A DNA stretch of 64,000 nucleotides from Pseudomonas sp. FP198 (GTDB taxonomy: Bacteria > Pseudomonadota > Gammaproteobacteria > Pseudomonadales > Pseudomonadaceae), in assembly GCF_030687895.1 (NCBI RefSeq), contig NZ_CP117452.1:5323001-5387000 (forward strand), read 5' to 3'. Of the stretch, positions 19,479 through 27,279 are shown piece by piece. The translations under genes were made by a program, and so were the position numbers. Below the pieces are notes generated by a model. It was not told where the DNA came from. It made no database searches and saw nothing but the letters and a program-made list of their open reading frames with translations. The first letter of the stretch is position 1, and every line of letters begins with the position of its first letter.

Positions 19479-20207
19479 ATGAGCTACCTGAGCGACAACT
19501 ACGTCGAAGAAACCCGCTTCGGTTTCTGGTTCCTGCGCAGCCACACCTGGCAGCACCATGTGCTGCGCGTGGCCATCGAAGATCTGCGCAGCCTGTTCAG
19601 CTCCTCGCCGCCGGCCAATCCGGTGCTGCTGGATGCCGGTTGCGGCCAGGGCAAATCGTTCCGGTATCTGCGCCAGGTGTTCGCGCCGCAACGCCTGATT
19701 GGCGTCGACGCGGACCCTCACAGCCTGAACCTCAGCGCCGCGGAAGCGGCTCGCCAGGGCATGGCCGTGGAGCTGATCGGCAGCGACTGCGCGACGTTGG
19801 CGGTGCCCGATGCCAGCGTCGATTTGCTGTTCTGCCACCAGACCTTCCATCACTTGGTGGAACAGGAAAAGGCCCTCGCCGAGTTCTATCGCGTGCTCAA
19901 GCCCGGCGGCTACCTGCTGTTCGCCGAATCCACCAAGGCCTACATCGATACCTGGGTGATCCGCTGGCTGTTCCGCCACCCGATGCAGGTGCAGAAAAGC
20001 GCCGCGCAATACCTGGCGATGATCGCCAATCAAGGGTTCCGCTTCGAAGACTGCAACGTCTCCTATCCGTACCTGTGGTGGAGCCGCGCCAGGGACTTCG
20101 GGCTGCTGGAACGCTGGGGCCTGCGCCGGCCCAGGCCGTTTGGCGAGCGCGAGGAAACCCTGGTCAATGTGGTGGCCCGCAAGCCGCTCGAAGGGGGCGC
20201 CGGATGA
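19479..20207 (+). CDS. APE cluster: class I SAM-dependent methyltransferase
   Basis: A 242-residue methyltransferase with motif I VLLDAGCGQGKSFRYL, the acidic residue ending beta-2 (IGVDADPHSL), and motif FYRVLKPGGYLLFAESTK. It probably methylates the aryl ring or its hydroxyl group in the polyene head; C- and O-methylated heads are known among APE pigments. It begins ten bases after the oxidoreductase stop and ends by ATGA into the lipoprotein gene, so it belongs to the operon. Confidence 0.8.
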   Translation: MSYLSDNYVEETRFGFWFLRSHTWQHHVLRVAIEDLRSLFSSSPPANPVLLDAGCGQGKSFRYLRQVFAPQRLIGVDADPHSLNLSAAEAARQGMAVELIGSDCATLAVPDASVDLLFCHQTFHHLVEQEKALAEFYRVLKPGGYLLFAESTKAYIDTWVIRWLFRHPMQVQKSAAQYLAMIANQGFRFEDCNVSYPYLWWSRARDFGLLERWGLRRPRPFGEREETLVNVVARKPLEGGAG

Positions 20208-20686
20208 TCCGTGGTCTGCTTGCAGGTTTACTCTTGCTGCTCAGCGCCTGCGCCAGCCAGGCACCACTGCCCGAGCGCATGCCGACCCTGGCGCTGCCGC
20301 TGCAATTGCACATCGAACGGCAACTGGACGGCCAGCGCCAGGACTGGCTGCTGGTGATCCAGCGCGAAAGCGCCGGCATCCGCTGGTCGATGATGGATCC
20401 GCTGGGCATTCCCGTCGCTCGCCAGCGCCTGGTCGACAGCCAATGGCAAGCCGACGGCCTGCTGCCGCCCAATGCCGAAGCCCGGGAATTGTTCGCCGCC
20501 CTGCTGTTTGCCCTGACCCCCGAGGCGGAACTGGCCGGCCGTTACCCGGCCGCCCGGCAGCAAGACGCTCGACGAACGCTCGATACCCGCTGGCAGGTGC
20601 GCTACACGCAACCGCTGGACTTTCAATTGAGCCTGCCGCAGGGGCCGCATTACCGCATTACACCGTTGAGCGAGAGCGCACGATGA
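20204..20686 (+). CDS. APE cluster: DUF3261-type outer-membrane lipoprotein (ApeN-like)
   Basis: A 160-residue lipoprotein: signal sequence MIRGLLAGLLLLLSAC with lipobox L13-S14-A15-C16. The mature domain is beta-rich without catalytic motif (LHIERQLDGQRQDWLLVIQ, SMMDPLGIPVARQRL). It resembles a LolB-like acceptor, which would fit a three-part route of MMPL exporter, LolA-like carrier and outer-membrane receptor. Both ends overlap neighbours by ATGA. Confidence 0.8.
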   Translation: MIRGLLAGLLLLLSACASQAPLPERMPTLALPLQLHIERQLDGQRQDWLLVIQRESAGIRWSMMDPLGIPVARQRLVDSQWQADGLLPPNAEARELFAALLFALTPEAELAGRYPAARQQDARRTLDTRWQVRYTQPLDFQLSLPQGPHYRITPLSESAR

Positions 20687-21879
20687 CCGCTTATTTGAAC
20701 GCCTTGGGCGTGATTTGCGCCCTGGGCCGAGGCAAACAAAACGTGGCCCGCAACCTGTTTGCCGGCGACTGCTCAGGCGTGCGCGTCGAAGCCGGCTGGG
20801 TGGCCGAACGGGCATTGCCGGTGGCTTGCGTAACCGGAGAGCTCGCCGTTATCCCTGAATCCATGGCGGCGCAACGCAGCCGCAACAATCAGCTGCTGCT
20901 CGAAGCAGGGTTGCAGATTCGTCCCGAGATCGATCAGGCCATCCAGGCTTACGGTCGTGCGCGCATCGGCATCGTGCTGGGGACCAGCACTTCGGGCATC
21001 GACGAGGCCAGCCAGGGCATTGCCCACTATCTGCGCGAGCAGCGGTTCCCCGAAGGTTACGACTACCAGCAGCAGGAGCTCAGCGCGCCAGCCAACTTTC
21101 TCTCCGACTGGCTTGGCCTGAGCGGCCCGTCCTACGTGATCTCGACCGCTTGCACCTCCAGCGCGCGGGCCCTGATGAGCGCTCGCCGTCTGCTCGACCT
21201 GGGGCTGTGCGACGCGGTGCTTTGCGGTGGTGTGGACAGCTTGTGCAAGCTGACCCTCAACGGCTTTTCAGCATTGGAAGCGGTCTCCGGCGAGCGCTGC
21301 AATCCGTTCTCGGTGAACCGCAGCGGCATCAACATCGGCGAAGCGGCGGTGCTGTTTCTCATGAGCAAGACCCCGTCGGATGGGCACTCGATTGCCCTGC
21401 TCGGCGACGGCGCCAGTTCCGATGCGCACCACATCTCTGCGCCGGAACCCAGCGGCCGGGGTGCCCGCCAGGCCATGGAAAAAGCCTTGCGCGGCGCCGG
21501 CCTGGACGCCAGCCAGATCGACTACCTGAACCTGCATGGCACCGCCACGCAACATAACGACGCCATGGAAAGCCACGCAGTGGCGGGCCTGTTCCCGGCC
21601 GGCGTGCCCTGCTCGTCGACCAAGCCGCTGACCGGCCACACCCTCGGCGCGGCGGGCGCATTGGAGGCTGCGTTCTGCTGGTTGGCCCTGTCTGGTGAAA
21701 ATACCGCACAGGCCCTGCCGCCGCACGTCTGGGACGGCCAGGCCGACCCCGAGTTGCCGGCATTGGACTGGGTAACGTCCGACACTCGCTTGCCCCCGAA
21801 CCTGCCCCGTCGCCTGATGAGCAACTCGTTTGCTTTCGGCGGCAACAACGTCAGCCTGATTATCGGAGACGCGCAATGA
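20683..21879 (+). CDS. APE cluster: beta-ketoacyl-ACP synthase (ApeO-like)
   Basis: A 398-residue thiolase-fold ketosynthase with all three catalytic residues: Cys in STACTSSARALMSA, His in NLHGTATQHND, and His in TGHTLGAAGALEA. It condenses malonyl-ACP with the growing chain and should pair with the cluster's chain-length factor (first gene), as known for ApeO:ApeC. It sits in the order ketosynthase, dehydratase, ketoreductase, ketosynthase that closes every APE cluster; all four overlap by ATGA or TGATG, so near-equal amounts are expected. Confidence 0.9.
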   Translation: MTAYLNALGVICALGRGKQNVARNLFAGDCSGVRVEAGWVAERALPVACVTGELAVIPESMAAQRSRNNQLLLEAGLQIRPEIDQAIQAYGRARIGIVLGTSTSGIDEASQGIAHYLREQRFPEGYDYQQQELSAPANFLSDWLGLSGPSYVISTACTSSARALMSARRLLDLGLCDAVLCGGVDSLCKLTLNGFSALEAVSGERCNPFSVNRSGINIGEAAVLFLMSKTPSDGHSIALLGDGASSDAHHISAPEPSGRGARQAMEKALRGAGLDASQIDYLNLHGTATQHNDAMESHAVAGLFPAGVPCSSTKPLTGHTLGAAGALEAAFCWLALSGENTAQALPPHVWDGQADPELPALDWVTSDTRLPPNLPRRLMSNSFAFGGNNVSLIIGDAQ

Positions 21880-22343
21880 TTGACTGGCCGCTCGCCGAAT
21901 TGCTGCCCCACGCCGGCGACATGATTCTCATCGACCGGATCCTGTCCTTTGATGACGAGCAGATCCACACCCTCGCCACCGTCAGGCCCGGCGGTCTGTT
22001 CAACCGCGACGACGGCGCGCTACCGGCCTGGGTCGGCATCGAGCTGATGGCCCAGAGCGTTGCGGCGTTTGCCGGTTGCCACGCACGCCAACGCGGCGAT
22101 GCGGTGGAGCTGGGCTTTTTGCTCGGAACCCGCAAGTTCGAATGCAACGTCGAATATTTCCCCCTCGGCACCGAGCTGACCTTGCACGGCATCCGATCCC
22201 TGGAAGACGATAACGGCATGGGTGTGTTCGAATGCCACATCCACGCGCCCGGTATCCATGCCAGCGCACGGTTGAATGTGTTCCGCCCGCCCCATGCCGC
22301 CCAGTACCTCAATGAACCGCCCGCAACAGGAAACCAGCCATGA
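21876..22343 (+). CDS. APE cluster: 3-hydroxyacyl-ACP dehydratase, hotdog fold (ApeP-like)
   Basis: A 155-residue FabZ-like protein with LLPHAGDMILIDRIL (His of the dehydratase site), LPAWVGIELMAQSVAAFAG on the hotdog helix, and GFLLGTRKFECNVEYFPLG. It removes water from 3-hydroxyacyl-ACP to make the conjugated double bonds. A second dehydratase domain is fused to the ligase at 8729-10411, so the cluster holds two. Both ends overlap by ATGA. Confidence 0.88.
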   Translation: MIDWPLAELLPHAGDMILIDRILSFDDEQIHTLATVRPGGLFNRDDGALPAWVGIELMAQSVAAFAGCHARQRGDAVELGFLLGTRKFECNVEYFPLGTELTLHGIRSLEDDNGMGVFECHIHAPGIHASARLNVFRPPHAAQYLNEPPATGNQP

Positions 22344-23068
22344 CTGAATCCGTACTGGTCACCGGCTCCAGCCGTGGCATCGGCCGCGCCATCGCCCTGC
22401 GCCTGGCCCAGGCCGGCCACGACATCGTCTTGCACTGCCGCAGCGGTCGCGCCGAGGCCGAAGCCGTCCAGGCGCAGATCCAGGCCTTGGGCCGCAAGGC
22501 CCGGGTGCTGCAATTCGACGTCTCCGATCGCGCCGCCTGCAAGGCCATCCTTGAGGCCGACGTGGAAACCCACGGGGCCTATTACGGCGTGGTGCTCAAC
22601 GCCGGCCTGACCCGCGACGGCGCGTTTCCCGCCCTGAGCGAGGACGACTGGGACAGCGTGATGCGCACCAACCTCGACGGTTTCTACAACGTGCTCCACC
22701 CGGTGATGATGCCGATGATTCGTCGCCGCGCCGCCGGACGAATCGTTTGCATCACATCGGTGTCCGGGCTGATCGGCAACCGTGGCCAGGTCAACTACAG
22801 CGCCTCGAAGGCGGGCCTGATCGGTGCGGCCAAGGCGTTGGCAATCGAGCTGGGCAAGCGCAAGATCACCGTCAACTGCGTCGCGCCGGGGTTGATCGAC
22901 ACCGCCATGCTCGATGAAAACGTCCCCGTGGAAGAACTGATGAAAATGATCCCCGCCCAGCGCATGGGCACGCCTGAAGAAGTGGCCAGCGCGGTGAATT
23001 TCCTGATGTCCGCCGAAGCCGGCTACATCACCCGGCAAGTCCTGGCCGTCAATGGAGGCCTGTGCTGA
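22340..23068 (+). CDS. APE cluster: 3-ketoacyl-ACP reductase, SDR family (ApeQ-like)
   Basis: A 242-residue FabG-like short-chain dehydrogenase: cofactor motif TGSSRGIG at 8-15, NAG in VLNAGLTRDG, and the catalytic Ser-Tyr-Lys in SVSGLIGNRGQVNYSASKAG. It reduces the 3-keto group after each condensation, probably with NADPH. Length is typical for FabG. Its stop shares one base with the ATG of the next ketosynthase. Confidence 0.92.
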   Translation: MTESVLVTGSSRGIGRAIALRLAQAGHDIVLHCRSGRAEAEAVQAQIQALGRKARVLQFDVSDRAACKAILEADVETHGAYYGVVLNAGLTRDGAFPALSEDDWDSVMRTNLDGFYNVLHPVMMPMIRRRAAGRIVCITSVSGLIGNRGQVNYSASKAGLIGAAKALAIELGKRKITVNCVAPGLIDTAMLDENVPVEELMKMIPAQRMGTPEEVASAVNFLMSAEAGYITRQVLAVNGGLC

Positions 23069-24294
23069 TGAAGCGCGTCGTCGTCACCGGCATGGCCGGC
23101 ATTACCTCCCTGGGCAGCGATTGGGAGACCATCGCGGCCAACTTCGCCGCCAACCGCAGCGGCATCCGGCGCATGCACGAGTGGGACCGCTTCAGTGAAT
23201 TGAACACCCGCCTGGCCGGGCCCGTGGACGACTTTCAGGTCCCGGCCCACTGGACCCGCAAGCAACTGCGCAGCATGGGCCGGGTTTCCCGCCTGGCGGT
23301 GGGCTCGGCGGAACAAGCCCTGGCCGACGCCGGGCTGTTGGACGACCCGTCGATCAAGGATGGACGCATGGGTGTGTCGTGCGGCTCCTCCACGGGAAGC
23401 ACCGACGAGATCAAGGCCTTCGGCAACATGCTGCTCAACAGCGTCGCCGAAGGTTTGAACGCCAACTCCTACGTGCGGATGATGCCGCACACCACGGCGG
23501 CCAATATCAGCATCTTCTTCGGGCTGACCGGGCGCCTGATTCCCACGTCCAGCGCCTGCACCAGCGGCAGCCATGGCATCGGCTATGCCTACGAGGCGAT
23601 CAAGTTCGGCCGCCTGCCGTTGATGCTCGCCGGCGGCGCCGAGGAACTGTGCCCGACCGAAGCAATGGTCTTCGATGCGCTCTACGCCACCAGCCTGAAA
23701 AACGATGCCCCACAAACCAGCCCGCGACCCTACGACAAGGGCCGCGATGGCCTGGTGATCGGCGAAGGCGCCGGCATGCTGGTGCTCGAAGAACTCGAAC
23801 ACGCCCTGGCCCGTGGCGCGCGGATCCACGCCGAGATCGTCGGCTTCGGCAGCAATGCCGACGGCCAGCACGCCACCCGTCCCGAATTGAGCACCATGCG
23901 CCGCGCCATGGAACTGGCCCTGGAAGACGCCGGCCTCGAACCTTCCGCCATTGGCTACGTCAACGGCCACGGCACCGCCACCGAACAGGGCGACATCGCC
24001 GAAACCCTCGCTACCAGCAGCCTGTTTGGCGAACACATGCCCATCAGCTCGCAGAAAAGCTTCCTCGGCCACACCCTGGGCGCCTGCGGAGCCCTGGAAT
24101 CCTGGTTCAGCATCGAAATGCTGAACCGCGACCGCTACGTGCACACCTTCAACCTCGACGAAGTCGACCCTGAATGCGGCCATCTCAATTACCTGCGCAA
24201 CGAGTTTCGCAGCATGAGCAACGAATATGTGATGAACAACAACTTCGCCTTCGGCGGGGTCAACACCTCGCTGATTTTTCGGCGCTGGCGTTGA
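23068..24294 (+). CDS. APE cluster: second beta-ketoacyl-ACP synthase (ApeR-like)
   Basis: A 408-residue ketosynthase with intact Cys (SSACTSGSHGIGYAYEAIKFG), His (NGHGTATEQGD) and His (FLGHTLGACGALES). It is of the FabF type but distinct from the other ketosynthase; in studied systems this one is thought to start the chain or feed short acyl groups. I chose the ATG at 23068, with GGAGG nine bases upstream; a GTG at 23062 would put the ribosome site too close. It is the last gene of the APE run; no clear terminator follows, only a single REP. Confidence 0.88.
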   Translation: MKRVVVTGMAGITSLGSDWETIAANFAANRSGIRRMHEWDRFSELNTRLAGPVDDFQVPAHWTRKQLRSMGRVSRLAVGSAEQALADAGLLDDPSIKDGRMGVSCGSSTGSTDEIKAFGNMLLNSVAEGLNANSYVRMMPHTTAANISIFFGLTGRLIPTSSACTSGSHGIGYAYEAIKFGRLPLMLAGGAEELCPTEAMVFDALYATSLKNDAPQTSPRPYDKGRDGLVIGEGAGMLVLEELEHALARGARIHAEIVGFGSNADGQHATRPELSTMRRAMELALEDAGLEPSAIGYVNGHGTATEQGDIAETLATSSLFGEHMPISSQKSFLGHTLGACGALESWFSIEMLNRDRYVHTFNLDEVDPECGHLNYLRNEFRSMSNEYVMNNNFAFGGVNTSLIFRRWR

Positions 24295-24342
24295 AGCCGT
24301 CGTCGCCAACGCCATCCGCGCAATTGACCTCAGTGCTTTCCC

Positions 24343-24382
24343 GTGGCGAGGGAGCTTGCTCCCGCTGGGCTGCGCAGCAGCC
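24343..24382. repeat. Single REP, GTGGCGAGGGAGC family
   Basis: One copy of the same family as the element at 10430, beginning GTGGCGAGGGAGCTTGCTCC and followed by the pairing GGGCTGCGCAGCAGCCC. No inverted partner lies nearby, so it is a solitary element. It sits 48 bp after the last APE gene and may protect the 3' end of that message. Confidence 0.85.
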
Positions 24383-24682
24383 CTGAAGCCCTTCGAACTC
24401 CGTCTTATGCAGTTGGGACAGTTCCATAAAGTCCGAGTCGGCGCAAATCAGCGCACGCGCTGACAAACCAGCGTCCTGATCACTCGACGTAAGCTGACAG
24501 GGCCAGCGCCATACTCGCCTACCCCTGCCAGAGCTGCGTAGTGCCCGAGCGGCATTCCTCCGCCCGCCTGGATCTGGGAGGCTCACGGCCATCCTATGCC
24601 CTACGATTTAACGAAGTCATAACTTTCCTTATTTCTTGTAATCCTTTTCCCAAACCATTTCTGCGCCATTGAGCCTGCCCCC

Positions 24683-24716
24683 TTACTCATGCTTGAGTAA
24701 CTACTCGCCCGAGTAG
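24683..24716. promoter_or_regulatory. Two abutting perfect palindromes upstream of the bacteriocin gene
   Basis: TTACTCA-tgct-TGAGTAA (24683-24700) is directly followed by CTACTCG-cc-CGAGTAG (24701-24716). Each has two perfect 7-base arms, and both contain the core TACTC...GAGTA. They lie 42 bp before the start codon. Twin sites of one core suggest cooperative binding of a regulator, which is not identified; they are not LexA or PrtN boxes. Confidence 0.55.
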
Positions 24717-24757
24717 CTAAGTCAACTCAACAAAACAACCACAAACGGAATTGAAAC

Positions 24758-25699
24758 ATGAGCAAAAACGGAATTGATTTACCTGCCACCAGCGTGACCG
24801 GAACATGGTCAGGCTCTTTAGGAGGTTACTGGTCTACGGACGGGATAATAATAGATGGAACATATATATTCCCTCCTCCGCAACCGGACACCTTGACGGA
24901 AGACGATGATTTTTACATCTCCGACCTGATTAAAACTCAAACCGGGCTGGACGACTTTAGTTTCAACTTGAAAATCCTTGACAAAGCCATCAATCAAAAC
25001 AATGCATACGGCGCCATAAAGGATATATGGGAAATTGTCGAAAGAGAGCGTGGCTGGGTAGCGCCGCATTGGCGCATCAATGACGCTCTATTCAAAAGCA
25101 AGATTGTAACCTTCAGCTTAGCAGACGCGCTCATGCGAAGTGGCTTCACATCTCGAGAAGCAATCATTGCAATAAGCAACTCAAAATACGCTCGCAGCAC
25201 CACATTCAAGCTTGAAACGCCTAAATTATCGGGCGGTACGTTTAGCCCTGTTAAAGCCTTAGGGCACTATTTATGGGGTAAAGGTCAAAAATTGGAAGTA
25301 GATATTAATTCCATAGGTTTACGCATAACAGAGAGCCGTCTTCCTCTGCTAAAGCAAAGCATTGAACATAGCAAGTCCCCCGGCACTTACCATCTTGTTG
25401 ACCCTAAGATCGGTTACGATACAGGCCAGGACAGCGCAGTTACAGGAGCGTATTTGGGAAGAGTTACCCTTCGGGTTGAGGGTGACTTCATCCGCAACGA
25501 GGACAGCTCTTGGCAATTCGTAGGAAAAGTAAAGGCCTACCACGACCTCTATGACTTCAATAAAAGCGATAGACCCCTTCCACTTGAACAACTGACGACA
25601 GCGGGTCGAGCGCTACCAGGAAAAGCGTTTGCAATAGACATTTCAGGCGAGCACAACATACATTTGATAGGCAAAGGTTTTCAACCCTCAAATTTTTAA
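24758..25699 (+). CDS. Colicin M-like lipid II-degrading bacteriocin with altered catalytic motif
   Basis: A 313-residue protein. From about residue 165 it follows colicin M closely: ALGHYLWGKGQKLEVDINSI, then TGAYLGRVTLRVEGDF, then YHDLYDFN and the ending EHNIHLIGKG. Colicin M enters through an outer-membrane receptor and cleaves undecaprenyl-linked peptidoglycan precursor in the periplasm. Asp263, Tyr265 and Asp266 match colicin M Asp226, Tyr228 and Asp229. The following His-Arg is here Asp271-Arg272 with one residue fewer in between. The N-terminal 160 residues (receptor and translocation part) are unlike colicin M; DTLT at 44-47 recalls its TonB box. Base composition is AT-rich. Start: ATG with GGAA seven bases upstream. 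Confidence 0.85.
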   Translation: MSKNGIDLPATSVTGTWSGSLGGYWSTDGIIIDGTYIFPPPQPDTLTEDDDFYISDLIKTQTGLDDFSFNLKILDKAINQNNAYGAIKDIWEIVERERGWVAPHWRINDALFKSKIVTFSLADALMRSGFTSREAIIAISNSKYARSTTFKLETPKLSGGTFSPVKALGHYLWGKGQKLEVDINSIGLRITESRLPLLKQSIEHSKSPGTYHLVDPKIGYDTGQDSAVTGAYLGRVTLRVEGDFIRNEDSSWQFVGKVKAYHDLYDFNKSDRPLPLEQLTTAGRALPGKAFAIDISGEHNIHLIGKGFQPSNF

Positions 25700-25707
25700 C
25701 AAAAAGC

Positions 25708-25740
25708 CTATAGCGACGAAGTCGCCTTTCGTCGCTATAG
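25708..25740 (+). terminator. Perfect 13-bp hairpin between bacteriocin and putative immunity gene
   Basis: CTATAGCGACGAA (25708-25720) and TTCGTCGCTATAG (25728-25740) pair fully across a seven-base loop, nine bases after the bacteriocin stop. No T-run follows, so it is not a standard intrinsic terminator; it may be a partial terminator or an mRNA-stabilising structure. Confidence 0.6.
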
Positions 25741-25754
25741 CAACCAGGCCCCCA

Positions 25755-26174
25755 ATGAAAACGATCCATTTATTAATTATCTACATCGTTTCCCTATCCA
25801 CTACTCCAATCATGAGCGGAATAAACTTATACTCAAACTTTAAAGATGAAATCTATCCAATCGACCAAGACATCATTGCCATCCCTTTTCTCACTATAAC
25901 GGCCACCTGCACAGCCTCGTTATTGCTCCTGTTTATTCAACGGCATTATCGAACAAAAAAGCTGATTGGCGCTTTTCAAGCGATCATGGCGGCTCTCGTC
26001 ATCCTGGCTTCCACCGCCATTACGACAGCGCTTTTAATTGGTCACATTATCTACTGGAGCAGTCCACACCATCTACTGACAGCTGGAGCCTTCATGGCTA
26101 CGTTCTGCTTCTACGTCTGTTACCAACTGCATTTTTACGGGAGGCGATTCCGAGGCAGATTGTGGCTTCTGTGA
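25755..26174 (+). CDS. Four-helix membrane protein, probable immunity protein for the colicin M-like toxin
   Basis: A 139-residue integral membrane protein with four hydrophobic segments (about residues 5-22, 42-61, 73-98 and 105-125). It lacks recognisable catalytic motifs and shares the AT-rich composition of the gene before it. It begins 55 bp after the bacteriocin stop. Family knowledge: Pseudomonas colicin M-type genes are often accompanied by small four-helix membrane immunity proteins that protect against periplasmic attack. The assignment rests on position, topology and size, not on sequence I can align. The ribosome site is weak. Confidence 0.65.
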   Translation: MKTIHLLIIYIVSLSTTPIMSGINLYSNFKDEIYPIDQDIIAIPFLTITATCTASLLLLFIQRHYRTKKLIGAFQAIMAALVILASTAITTALLIGHIIYWSSPHHLLTAGAFMATFCFYVCYQLHFYGRRFRGRLWLL

Positions 26175-26265
26175 TAGCAGCGCTCCGCGAAAGGCTGATG
26201 GCTCGATCAATTAAGGGGTGGCCCTTTACCCACAGTCCGCTTTTGCCCTGAGCTTGAGCGCCTGA

Positions 26266-27156
26266 TTACTCCGGAACGCCAGTCAACAACGCCACAAACG
26301 CCCTGGCCATCGGCGAACGCTGGTCCTTGCGCTGGACCAGCCACACCGCCGAGACCGCCGCCGGATCCAGCAACGACCGGTAGACCACGCCGTCGATACG
26401 CATGCGCTGGTAAGACGCCGGCAGGACCGAGACGCCCAGCCCCGCCGCCACCAGCCCGATGATGGTCATGGCTTCGCCCGCTTCCTGGGCGAAGTGCGGG
26501 CTGAAACCAGCGTCGCGGGCCAGCGTCAGGAGCTGGGCGTAGAGACCGCTGCCGTAGCTGCGGGGGAAAAACACGAACGGCTCCTCGGCCAGCGAAGCGA
26601 GAAACAGGCCTTTGTCACTGCCCTGGGCTAACGGGTGCTTGGAGCTGAGCACCGCCACCAAGGGTTCGCGGCTGAGTTCGATTTCGCTCAAGGCGTCGGG
26701 AAGCGGCAGTGGACGCATGATGCCCACGTCGATGGCCTCGTCGAGCAACGCATCGGCCACTTGGGTGCTGCTCATTTCCCGCAGGTTCAGGTGGACTGCG
26801 GGAAAGCGCTGGCGAAAGGTGAAAATCGCCTGGGGAATGGTGGAATTGAACGGCGCTGAGGAGGTGAAGCCGATTTTCAGCTCGCCCAATTCCCCCAACT
26901 GGGCGCGGCGGGCTACGTCGGCAGCCTTGTCGACCTGGGCCAGGACCCGGCGCGCCTCTTCGAGAAACAGCCGTCCGGCCTCGCTCAGTTCGACGCGACG
27001 GTTGGTGCGTTCGAACAGGCGTGCACCAATCTCTTGCTCCAGTGCCTGGATCTGTTGGCTCAGTGGCGGCTGGGAGATTCCAAGCGCCAGGGCGGCGCGG
27101 CCGAAGTGCAGCTCTTCGGCGACCGCGATGAAGTAACGCAAGTGACGCAGTTCCAT
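26266..27156 (-). CDS. LysR-family transcriptional regulator (BenM/CatM-like)
   Basis: A 296-residue LysR regulator. The N-terminal winged HTH is MELRHLRYFIAVAEELHFGRAA with ISQPPLSQQIQALE as the recognition helix. The effector domain starts about residue 90 with LKIGFTSSAPFNSTIPQ. The sequence resembles the aromatic-acid-responsive branch (BenM/CatM type), though the effector cannot be read from sequence. It is divergent from the MFS transporter gene, with 123 bp between starts, so it probably controls that gene and itself. Confidence 0.9.
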   Translation of the reverse strand: MELRHLRYFIAVAEELHFGRAALALGISQPPLSQQIQALEQEIGARLFERTNRRVELSEAGRLFLEEARRVLAQVDKAADVARRAQLGELGELKIGFTSSAPFNSTIPQAIFTFRQRFPAVHLNLREMSSTQVADALLDEAIDVGIMRPLPLPDALSEIELSREPLVAVLSSKHPLAQGSDKGLFLASLAEEPFVFFPRSYGSGLYAQLLTLARDAGFSPHFAQEAGEAMTIIGLVAAGLGVSVLPASYQRMRIDGVVYRSLLDPAAVSAVWLVQRKDQRSPMARAFVALLTGVPE

Positions 27157-27279
27157 GTGCCCTTCCCAGCAAGTCGCAAAACGTCTTAAACAGGTCGAAC
27201 AATATATTGGATAGAAACATTAGCCGGCTATATGCTTTTTTCATTGCCTGCCAGGCCGTGCTCCCCTCCGAGGTCCATC

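Larger units (their letters stand above)
24295..24757. other. Boundary region between APE cluster and bacteriocin islet
   Basis: 463 bp without a convincing gene. It holds a single REP (24343-24382), then a GC-rich stretch to about 24600, then a sharply AT-richer stretch with two abutting perfect palindromes (24683-24700 and 24701-24716) and a 12-bp direct repeat at the bacteriocin start. I see no terminator with a T-run for the APE operon. Confidence 0.6.

Noticed and set aside
24410..24600. Possible gene remnant between APE cluster and bacteriocin
   Set aside because: Short minus-strand frames exist here, one with a GGAGG-like site, but none is long enough or similar to a family I know.
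24600..24757. LexA box or PrtN-type P-box for the bacteriocin
   Set aside because: I looked for both and found neither; only the twin palindromes are present.
25708..25740. Full intrinsic terminator after the bacteriocin
   Set aside because: The stem is perfect but is followed by CAACCAGG instead of a T-run, so I list it only as a hairpin with possible partial effect.
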